Part shown: one piece after another, positions 1-6,414 of the stretch | Layout of the letters: each line of letters opens with the position of its first letter | Numbering within the stretch: position 1 is the stretch's first letter | Assembly (NCBI RefSeq): GCF_003044445.1 | Contig: NZ_POWX01000002.1 | Span: forward strand, 146,404-210,403 | Direction: 5' to 3' | DNA length: 64,000 bases | From: Neisseria mucosa | Lineage (GTDB): Bacteria > Pseudomonadota > Gammaproteobacteria > Burkholderiales > Neisseriaceae | The notes under the pieces: model-generated | Seen by the model: the letters and a program-made list of their open reading frames with translations, nothing else | Database searches by the model: none | What the model was told of the DNA's origin: nothing | Translations under genes and position numbers: made by a program

Positions 1-1
1 A

Positions 2-82
2 GGTCAAGGTGAGCGTCCCGCAGTAGATGAAGGTTGGATTCCTTCCCCCTACAACGGTGTACACGGTTACGCCAAACCTTAA
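2..82 (+). CDS. 3' end of an unidentified gene (partial)
   Basis: An open frame enters the window at base 2 and reads 26 codons, ending in GWIPSPYNGVHGYAKP and TAA at 80-82. A good intrinsic terminator follows 20 bases later, which supports a real gene end. The tail is rich in Gly, Pro and aromatic residues but I do not recognise the family. No function is proposed. Confidence 0.55.
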   Translation, partial: GQGERPAVDEGWIPSPYNGVHGYAKP

Positions 83-101
83 CTAAATTTAGTTTTAATT
101 C

Positions 102-125
102 AAAACCCCGCATATGCGGGGTTTT
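102..125 (+). terminator. Intrinsic terminator
   Basis: Perfect hairpin AAAACCCCGC / GCGGGGTTTT around ATAT, ending in a T-rich run. It closes the gene that ends at 82. Confidence 0.8.
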
Positions 126-206
126 CTTATATTTGTATTTTCCCCTCTACAAATTAAGAGACTTTTTACCCTCCCTCTTACACCCACCTCCATAAATAAT
201 CAAAAA

Positions 207-393
207 GAGACCTTTGCAAAAAAGCCTTTCTCCCGACAGCCGAAAACCTGTTTTTGGGTTTCGGCTGTCGGGAGAAAGGCTTTTTTGCAAAGGCATTGGC
301 TTGTGCGGTTTGCTGGAAGAAGGTGCTCATGAGAAATCCCCTAAATGTCTTGATGGGAATTTAGGGGATTTTGGGGAATTTTGCAAAGGTCTC
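207..393. mobile_element. MITE-like remnant of an IS5-family element
   Basis: The segment begins with GAGACCTTTGCAAAA (207-221) and ends with its inverted complement TTTTGCAAAGGTCTC (379-393), the same terminus seen on the IS5-family fragment near 41585-41599. Bases 294-330 encode, on the minus strand, the first 11 codons of that transposase (MSTFFQQTAQA), then the reading breaks. A perfect 35-base palindrome (arms 211-245 and 259-293, 13-base loop) fills the left half. It is an internally deleted, non-autonomous derivative of about 187 bp. Confidence 0.7.
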
Positions 394-560
394 CAATCGT
401 TGCGAACACGCCGTCGAAGCGCGAGCCAAGCAACGGTTGACGTGGCCGTGGAAGAAGGTTGCCCGCCGATTCACTTTGGAAGCGGGCGGACGTTTGGAAG
501 ACAGCAGGCAGTTGGCGGGGCTGTTCGGTTTCGGTGTGAGACAGGCGCCGCCGCCTAAAG
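394..560 (+). other. GC-rich stretch, possible gene remnant
   Basis: Between the IS remnant and the Correia element lies a GC-rich 167-base stretch, open in more than one frame. The frame ending at 565 gives an Arg/Gly-rich peptide ending RQAPPPKV, but its start lies inside the IS remnant and its stop inside the Correia element. It looks like the tail of a disrupted gene. I cannot identify it. Confidence 0.25.
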
Positions 561-717
561 TATAGTGGATTAACTTTAAACCAGTACGGCGTTGCCTCGC
601 CTTAGCTCAAAGAGAACGATTCTCTAAGGTGCTGAAGCACCAAGTGAATCGGTTCCGTACTATCTGTACTGTCTGCGGCTTCGTCGCCTTGTCCTGATTT
701 AAATTTAATCCACTATA
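561..717. repeat. Correia element, full-length (157 bp)
   Basis: Bounded by TATAGTGGATTAA and TTAATCCACTATA, with the conserved core that includes GTGCTGAAGCACC and the cluster AGAGAACGATTCTCT. This is the long form that keeps the central block of about 50 bp. Such elements end in TA target duplications and can carry outward promoters and RNase III sites (known for the family). Confidence 0.95.
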
Positions 718-926
718 TCGTTGGCGGAATGAGCAGCGAAAGCAGGAAATAGGCGGATAATCCGATGGGGCTGATTGCGTTTGTTTACTCAAACGTGAAG
801 AACTTTCTTTCAACAGGAACTGTCTAATTCTGTTCGGATGACCCGTAACACAGCGCGGCGGCTCGTGTCGCCTGCCGCGAAATTTGGGCTGAGGTCGTCT
901 GAATCACAATATCGAAAGGAAATAAT

Positions 927-1169
927 ATGATTAAACCTGCTGTTTTAAGCATTGCCGCCGCTACGGTTTTGGCAGCTTGTGGTACGTCTGGTAAGGAAGA
1001 TGCCCCTATGGTCGGTATGTCTAATCCGGCTTCTGAGTTTTGCGTGAAGCAGGGCGGGAAATTGGAAATGAAAAAAGACAAGGACGGCGGCGAATATGCG
1101 CTGTGCCATCTGCCGGACGGTACGGTCGTTGAAGAATGGGAATATTTCCGTCAGAACAATAAAAATTAA
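927..1169 (+). CDS. DUF333-family lipoprotein
   Basis: 80-residue protein with a short signal peptide and lipobox LAAC (Cys18), so a predicted lipoprotein. The mature part contains SNPASEFCVKQGGKLE and YALCHLPDGTVVEEWEYFR, the DUF333 pattern (often labelled putative hemolysin, without good functional evidence), with two Cys that could pair. An AAAGGAAA ribosome site lies just upstream of the ATG. A DUS at about 892-903 and a DUS-pair terminator flank the gene, so it is monocistronic. Function unknown; a role at the outer membrane is only inferred. Confidence 0.8.
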   Translation: MIKPAVLSIAAATVLAACGTSGKEDAPMVGMSNPASEFCVKQGGKLEMKKDKDGGEYALCHLPDGTVVEEWEYFRQNNKN

Positions 1170-1224
1170 CGCTTTGGGCATTCGGACGAGATGATGTTCT
1201 GATTGCCGCGTAAAGTCGATAAAG

Positions 1225-1267
1225 AAAGGTCGTCTGAAACCTTGTTTAAGGGTTTCAGACGACCTTT
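1225..1267 (+). terminator. DUS inverted-pair terminator
   Basis: AAAGGTCGTCTGAAACC and its complement form a hairpin followed by TTTT. It lies between the DUF333 gene and the convergent serS and probably serves both. The two arms are full DNA uptake sequences. Confidence 0.8.
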
Positions 1268-1300
1268 TGATATGTTAGCGATGGAATGCAGCTACACGGC

Positions 1301-2596
1301 TTATCGGACTTCCAGTTTGGTCACGCCGCCCATATAAGGCTGCAAGGCGGCAGGAATATTGATGCTGCCGTCGGCGTTTTGATGGTTTTCCAAAACCGCA
1401 ACCAAAGTGCGGCCGACCGCCAAGCCGGAGCCGTTCAAAGTGTGTACCAAGCGGTTTTTGCCGTTTTCGTCTTTGAAACGTGCTTTCATGCGGCGGGCTT
1501 GGAAATCTTCGCAGTTGGAGCAGCTTGAAATTTCGCGGTAGGTATTTTGCGCGGGAACCCAAACTTCCAAGTCATACGTTTTGGTCGCGCCGAAGCCCAT
1601 GTCGCCGGTACACAGGGTAATCACGCGGTAGGGCAGTTCCAAAGCCTTCAGGATGTTTTCGGCGTGACCGACCATTTCTTCCAGCGCTTCGTATGATTTT
1701 TCGGGATGAACGATTTGCACCATTTCCACTTTGTCGAACTGGTGTTGGCGAATCAGACCGCGCACGTCTTTGCCGTATGCGCCCGCTTCGGAGCGGAAAC
1801 ATGGAGAATGAGCGGTCAGCTTCAGCGGCAAATCGCCTTCCGCCAAAATGCTGTCGGCAACGGTATTCGTCAGCGTCACTTCGGCGGTCGGAATTAGGTA
1901 TTGCGTTTTTTTGCTCTCGTCGCCGCCGCGGGTAACATGGAACAAATCTTCTGCAAATTTAGGCAGTTGGCCTGTGCCTTGCAGGGTAGTGTCGTCCACG
2001 ATGTAGGGCGTGTAATGTTCGGTGTAGCCGTGTTTCAGCGTATGCGTATCGAGCATGAATTGCGCCAGCGCACGGTGCAGGCGGGCGATTTGACCTTTCA
2101 TGACGGTAAAGCGCGCGCCAGACAGTTTCGCGCCGCCTTCGAAATCCAAGCCCAAAGGTTCGCCCAAATCGACATGGTCTTTGATTTCAAAGTCAAACTC
2201 ACGCGGCGTTCCGACTTTGCGGACTTCGACGTTTTCGGTTTCGTCTTTACCGGCGGGTACGCTTTCGTGCGGCAGGTTGGGAATACTCAACAACCATGCG
2301 TCCAATTCTTTCTGAACGGCATCCAAATCGGCGGCTGCCTGCTCCAAATCGGTTTTGATTTGGGCAACTTGATCCATGGCTGCCTGCGCCTCTTCGTGTT
2401 TGCCCTGTCCTTTCAATGCGCCGATTTGTTTGGAAATGCTGTTGCGCGAGGCTTGCAGTTCTTCGGTTTTTACTTGGACGGCTTTGCGCTGCTCTTCCAA
2501 GGCATTGAAACGTGCGGTATCAAACTCGTAACCGCGCTGCGCCAAACGTTCGGCGACGGCTGCGGTGTGGCTGCGGAGCTGTTGGATGTCTAACAT
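1301..2596 (-). CDS. serS: Seryl-tRNA synthetase
   Basis: Charges tRNA-Ser with serine in the cytoplasm. 431 residues from MLDIQQLRS, the usual bacterial length. An N-terminal coiled-coil arm (about residues 1-110, rich in Glu, Gln and Lys) is followed by the class II catalytic domain, with motif 2 at FRSEAGAYGKDVRGLIRQHQF and motif 3 at GSGLAVGRTLVAVLENHQ. The frame is open 16 codons further upstream, but MLDIQQL is the family start and follows a GAGAG ribosome site. Single gene, convergent with the DUF333 lipoprotein. Confidence 0.98.
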   Translation of the reverse strand: MLDIQQLRSHTAAVAERLAQRGYEFDTARFNALEEQRKAVQVKTEELQASRNSISKQIGALKGQGKHEEAQAAMDQVAQIKTDLEQAAADLDAVQKELDAWLLSIPNLPHESVPAGKDETENVEVRKVGTPREFDFEIKDHVDLGEPLGLDFEGGAKLSGARFTVMKGQIARLHRALAQFMLDTHTLKHGYTEHYTPYIVDDTTLQGTGQLPKFAEDLFHVTRGGDESKKTQYLIPTAEVTLTNTVADSILAEGDLPLKLTAHSPCFRSEAGAYGKDVRGLIRQHQFDKVEMVQIVHPEKSYEALEEMVGHAENILKALELPYRVITLCTGDMGFGATKTYDLEVWVPAQNTYREISSCSNCEDFQARRMKARFKDENGKNRLVHTLNGSGLAVGRTLVAVLENHQNADGSINIPAALQPYMGGVTKLEVR

Positions 2597-2808
2597 TTTG
2601 TTATTCTCTCGATAGAATTCAGAAATGGCATTATTGTAAACCAAATCGCCAATCTTTTCATGACAACACTTTTATTCAAAAAACCCTTTCTTACATATCA
2701 TGCATTGCAGAAAAAGTAAGAATGGGATAGAATCCATCGTTTTGTCAAACCTTGCCTTTTGCTTTCGCATGGCAAAAGGCTGTATTTAATCATCCATAAG
2801 GAGATAAC

Positions 2809-3180
2809 ATGCGTCATTATGAGATCGTGTTTATCGTTCATCCTGATCAAAGCGAGCAAGTGCCTGCTATGGTTGAACGTTACAAAACCATGATTGCCGA
2901 AGCCGGCGGCAAAATCCACCGCTTGGAAGACTGGGGCCGCCGTCAACTGGCTTACCCGATTAACAAAATCCACAAAGCACACTATGTTTTGATGAATATC
3001 GAAACTACTCCTGAAGTAGTTGAAGAGCTGGAAACCGCTTTCCGCTTTAACGATGCCGTACTGCGCCATCTGACCATCAAAACAAAACATGCTGTAACCG
3101 AAGCTTCTCCTATGCTGGGTGGCGAAAAAGCAAAAAACTTGCTGAACGGTGCGGCTGAAGAAGTTGCAGCAGCCGAATAA
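2809..3180 (+). CDS. rpsF: 30S ribosomal protein S6
   Basis: First gene of rpsF-priB-rpsR-rplI. The 123-residue protein starts MRHYEIVFIVHPDQSEQV and contains the S6 fold with RLEDWGRRQLAYPINK. It binds 16S rRNA with S18 in the platform of the small subunit. A strong AAGGAGA ribosome site precedes the ATG. The stop is two bases from the TTG start of priB, so the genes are translationally close. Confidence 0.98.
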   Translation: MRHYEIVFIVHPDQSEQVPAMVERYKTMIAEAGGKIHRLEDWGRRQLAYPINKIHKAHYVLMNIETTPEVVEELETAFRFNDAVLRHLTIKTKHAVTEASPMLGGEKAKNLLNGAAEEVAAAE

Positions 3181-3182
3181 GA

Positions 3183-3479
3183 TTGGATAATCTTACAAAG
3201 CTTACCGCCCTGATTTACAAGGTTGAACCCTTGAGATATACGCCGGCAGGAATCCCTGTTTTGGATATTATGTTAAAGCATGAATCTTGGCAGGAAGAAA
3301 ACGGGCAAAAATGCCTGGTCAGTTTTGAAATTCCTGCGCGTATTTTAGGTAAGCAGGCTGAAGAATGGCAGTATCGGCAAGAAATGATGGTTGAAGCAGA
3401 AGGCTTTCTCGCACAGCGCAGCAAACGCTTCCCAAGACCGATACTCCGCATACAGAACATTAAAGAATATAAAGGTTAA
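3183..3479 (+). CDS. priB: Primosomal replication protein N (PriB)
   Basis: Single-stranded DNA-binding OB-fold protein that helps PriA restart stalled replication forks. 98 residues, with the neisserial core RYTPAGIPVLDI, HESWQEENGQ, IPARILGKQAEEWQYRQ and C-terminal LRIQNIKEYKG. The start is taken as TTG at 3183, because no ATG lies before the conserved region. It sits between the S6 and S18 genes, the usual position in beta- and gamma-proteobacteria. Confidence 0.93.
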   Translation: MDNLTKLTALIYKVEPLRYTPAGIPVLDIMLKHESWQEENGQKCLVSFEIPARILGKQAEEWQYRQEMMVEAEGFLAQRSKRFPRPILRIQNIKEYKG

Positions 3480-3485
3480 ACGACA

Positions 3486-3716
3486 ATGGCTCGTCAATCA
3501 TTCAAACGTAGAAAATTCTGCCGCTTTACGGCTGAAAAAATCCAAGAAGTCGATTACAAACAAGTTGATTTGCTGAAAGACTTCATTTCTGAAAACGGCA
3601 AAATCATCCCTGCCCGCATCACTGGCACCAAAGCGCATTACCAACGCCAATTGGCTACTGCAGTCAAACGCGCGCGCTTCCTGGCTCTGTTGCCTTACAC
3701 CGATCAACACAAATAA
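3486..3716 (+). CDS. rpsR: 30S ribosomal protein S18
   Basis: 76 residues beginning MARQSFKRRKFCRFTAEK, with the conserved TGTKAHYQRQLATAVKRARFLALLPYTD. Partner of S6 on the small subunit. It starts six bases after the priB stop in the same operon. Confidence 0.98.
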   Translation: MARQSFKRRKFCRFTAEKIQEVDYKQVDLLKDFISENGKIIPARITGTKAHYQRQLATAVKRARFLALLPYTDQHK

Positions 3717-3732
3717 TTTTGGAGTTTAAATC

Positions 3733-4185
3733 ATGCAAATTATTCTGTTAGAGAAAATCGGCGGTTTGGGCAACTTGGGCGACATCGTTACCGTGAAAAA
3801 CGGTTATGCCCGTAACTTCCTGATTCCTGCCGGCAAAGCCAAACGCGCTACTGAAGCCAACATGAAAGAATTCGAAGCACGTCGTGCCGAATTGGAAGCC
3901 AAACAAGCCGAAATCTTGGCTGATGCTAAAGCACGTCAAGAAAAACTGGACGGTCAAACCATCACTATCGCTCAAAAAGCCGGTGTGGACGGTCGTCTGT
4001 TCGGTTCCGTTACCAATGCTGACATCGCTGCTGCGATTGTTGCATCAGGCGTTGAAGCTGCAAAATCCAACATCCGCCTGCCTAACGGTCCTCTGAAAGC
4101 CGTAGGCGAGTACGAAGTTGAAGTGGCTCTGCACACTGACGCCGTTGCTGCGATTACCGTTGCTGTTGTTGCAGCTGCCGAGTAA
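3733..4185 (+). CDS. rplI: 50S ribosomal protein L9
   Basis: 150 residues: N-terminal RNA-binding domain (MQIILLEKIGGLGNLGDIVTVKNGYARNFLIP), long connecting helix rich in Ala, Glu and Lys (about residues 45-75), and C-terminal domain (GRLFGSVTNADIAAAI). Last gene of the operon; a GGAG site precedes the ATG, and a DUS-pair hairpin follows. Confidence 0.98.
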   Translation: MQIILLEKIGGLGNLGDIVTVKNGYARNFLIPAGKAKRATEANMKEFEARRAELEAKQAEILADAKARQEKLDGQTITIAQKAGVDGRLFGSVTNADIAAAIVASGVEAAKSNIRLPNGPLKAVGEYEVEVALHTDAVAAITVAVVAAAE

Positions 4186-4196
4186 TAGACAGTCTT

Positions 4197-4256
4197 AAAA
4201 GGTCGTCTGAAAGGGAATGGAATGCATATTCCTGCCATCTTTCAGACGACCTTTTT
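4197..4256 (+). terminator. DUS-pair terminator of the rpsF operon
   Basis: AAAAGGTCGTCTGAAAG pairs with CTTTCAGACGACCTTTTT across a 25-base loop that itself contains a small inverted repeat (GGAATGGAATGCATATTCC). Confidence 0.8.
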
Positions 4257-4297
4257 GCATAATTAAGACTGCTTCCTTAGTGACTATAAATCCAGAT

Positions 4298-5380
4298 ATG
4301 AAAAAACTTATCCCTTTCATCGGAATATCAACCGCGTTGTTGCTTTCCGCTTGTAGTACAACCAAAACAAACGTTGAATCTGCTAAAACGGTTGAGCCGA
4401 TTAATCAAAGCAAAAACCAGCGTCCTGCTTTTGATTCTGCTGCGGAATCGGTTGCCAGCAGCGGCTTTAATGCCAATACCAATGTCCGCCAGTTTATCCG
4501 TTACGAAGCAGCGAAAAAGCAGTTTACAGAGGCAGAGCTGCAAAACTTTTTTAATGGCGTGGTTTACAAGGGCAATATCATCAATATCATGTACCGCCCG
4601 TCAACTTCTCGCCCTTGGTATGAATTCCGTACAGGCAACTCCGGCGCAACGAAATTCAACGGCGGCAAACAGTTTTACGCTGCCAACCGTGCCGTTATCG
4701 ATGATGTGACGCGCAAATACGGCGTACCTGCCGAGCTGATTGTGGCGATTATCGGGATTGAAACCAACTACGGTAAAAACACAGGCAGCTTCCGCGTTGC
4801 CGATGCCTTGAGTACCTTAGGTTTTGATTATCCGCGCCGCGCCGAGTTTTTCCAAAACGAGCTGATTGAGCTTTTGCTGATGGCGAAAGAAGAAAAAGAG
4901 AACGTTTTTGACTTCAAAGGCAGCTATGCGGGCGCGATGGGTATGCCGCAATTCATGCCTTCGAGTTATCGCAAATGGGCGGTTGATTATGATGGCGACG
5001 GACACCGCGATATTTGGAACAATATCGGCGACGTTGCCGCTTCTGTTGCCAATTATATGAAGCAGCACGGCTGGAAAACAGGCGGCAAAATGATTATTCC
5101 CGTCAATCTGACGATTACGCCTGACTTGAACGCCATCATTGATGAAAAAACCGCCTTGAACCGTACCGTTGCGGATTTCAAAGCGATGGGCGTGGTGCCG
5201 CAACAAGCGGTTGCAGACAATGAAAAAGCCGTTTTATTCAGTTTGGAAACCAGTCCGGGCGTATTTGAATATTATCTCGGTCTGAATAATTTCTATACAG
5301 TTTGGCAGTATAACAACAGCCGAATGTATGTTACCGCCGTGCGTGATATCGCCAATGCAATCAACAACAACGGTTTGTAA
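4298..5380 (+). CDS. mltB: Lytic murein transglycosylase B, lipoprotein
   Basis: Cleaves the glycan strands of peptidoglycan with formation of anhydro-muropeptides, on the periplasmic face of the outer membrane. 360 residues from MKKLIPFIG; lipobox LLSAC puts the lipid on Cys19. The catalytic Glu is Glu155 in IIGIETNYGKNTG, followed by family signatures DALSTLGFDYPRR, GAMGMPQFMPSSYRKWAVDYDGDG and NYMKQHGW. The frame is open 27 codons upstream, but only the chosen start gives a signal peptide. Monocistronic, between two terminators. Confidence 0.95.
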   Translation: MKKLIPFIGISTALLLSACSTTKTNVESAKTVEPINQSKNQRPAFDSAAESVASSGFNANTNVRQFIRYEAAKKQFTEAELQNFFNGVVYKGNIINIMYRPSTSRPWYEFRTGNSGATKFNGGKQFYAANRAVIDDVTRKYGVPAELIVAIIGIETNYGKNTGSFRVADALSTLGFDYPRRAEFFQNELIELLLMAKEEKENVFDFKGSYAGAMGMPQFMPSSYRKWAVDYDGDGHRDIWNNIGDVAASVANYMKQHGWKTGGKMIIPVNLTITPDLNAIIDEKTALNRTVADFKAMGVVPQQAVADNEKAVLFSLETSPGVFEYYLGLNNFYTVWQYNNSRMYVTAVRDIANAINNNGL

Positions 5381-5385
5381 TATTC

Positions 5386-5414
5386 AAAAACCACCTTTTT
5401 CAAGGTGGTTTTTT
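5386..5414 (+). terminator. Intrinsic terminator of mltB
   Basis: AAAAACCACCTT and AAGGTGGTTTTTT form a hairpin with a T run. It carries no DUS, unlike most terminators here. Confidence 0.85.
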
Positions 5415-5502
5415 ATTTGAGAACTCAAATTCACGATAGTAAACAATAGAGCCGCTCAAATCGCCCGTGGATTTGAGAAAATCACTACAAACCCAACAAA
5501 AC

Positions 5503-6216
5503 TCAAGCAATCAAACGGATTTTCATGCCGTAATGCTTTTTACCGTGTCCCGATACAAACTGTCCGCCGCGCGCAGGCGATAAAAATGCGTTACCTTCGG
5601 CGGTGGGTTCGGCGCAGGTGTATTGTCCGTTGCGGTCGCTCCAAAGCGCGTAAACGGGCAGGTTTTGCGTACGGATGTCGAGTTTCAGTCCGTCAAACGC
5701 GACGTGTGTATCCGACGGCGAGGCGACAAATTCCGTGTGTGCGATATAGTCGGCATCGTAGGGCGCGCCGTTGAAATCGAATTGGGTGCCGACGGCGGGG
5801 AAATAGGGATGGAAGCCGGGCGAAGTGCGCACGGGCGCATCGCCGTAATTGCAGACAGTCAGCGTGGCGACTGCTTCATTTTCGTTCGGCAGACTGTAAT
5901 CCAGCAGCCATTCGACGTTTTCGTAGCCCTTTGCCGTGCTGATCAATCTCAAGCCGACATTTGACTCATTTTGATAACGGATTTGCCAAGTAGAGGTTCT
6001 GCCGAAACCGTGTTGCGCCAAATGGTTTTTACTGTCCGGTCCGAACTGCGGCAGGCAGACGTGCATCCCGCCGCGTAATTTTGTATCAGTACCGACTTGG
6101 ACGCTGGTTTTCGGGAATAACACTTCCCGACCTTGTAAAATCAAGTTGTCTACATATGCGCCCAGGATGTTTATCTGCATGGATGCGGAATGATTGCGTA
6201 AGATGATTTCAGACAT
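5503..6216 (-). CDS. D-hexose-6-phosphate mutarotase (aldose 1-epimerase family)
   Basis: 237 residues from MSEIILRNHSASMQINILGAYV. The galactose-mutarotase-like beta-sandwich is shown by GGMHVCLPQFGPD, QHGFGRTSTWQI, the TSPGFHPYFPAV segment with the expected active-site His, and a Glu-containing segment near the end. Proteins of this YeaD-like branch interconvert the anomers of glucose-6-phosphate. An upstream Met would add 13 residues; MSEII is preferred because family members begin there. Single gene, divergent from dnaX. Confidence 0.85.
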   Translation of the reverse strand: MSEIILRNHSASMQINILGAYVDNLILQGREVLFPKTSVQVGTDTKLRGGMHVCLPQFGPDSKNHLAQHGFGRTSTWQIRYQNESNVGLRLISTAKGYENVEWLLDYSLPNENEAVATLTVCNYGDAPVRTSPGFHPYFPAVGTQFDFNGAPYDADYIAHTEFVASPSDTHVAFDGLKLDIRTQNLPVYALWSDRNGQYTCAEPTAEGNAFLSPARGGQFVSGHGKKHYGMKIRLIA

Positions 6217-6344
6217 GGCGGCTTGTTCTTTAGGTTGTTTTAAATTTTGTAACATTCTAACATTTGTATACGCGCCATTACCGATATGCAGAGAGAAAAT
6301 CCTTAATAAAAATCAAAAAAATGCTAAAATACCAAGCATCTTTC

Positions 6345-6386
6345 AAGGTCGTCTGAAAGGCGTTCAACCACTTTTCAGACGACCTT
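6345..6386. repeat. DUS inverted pair in the dnaX leader
   Basis: AAGGTCGTCTGAAAGG and CTTTTCAGACGACCTT lie 28 bases before the dnaX ATG. No T run follows on the plus strand, so this is a hairpin in the 5' leader rather than an obvious terminator. Confidence 0.7.
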
Positions 6387-6414
6387 CCGATTTATTTCCA
6401 GCAGAGAAAAACTT

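Noticed and set aside
114..332. Frame of 72 codons across the MITE-like element
   Set aside because: It runs through the terminator and the palindrome; no ribosome site or homology.
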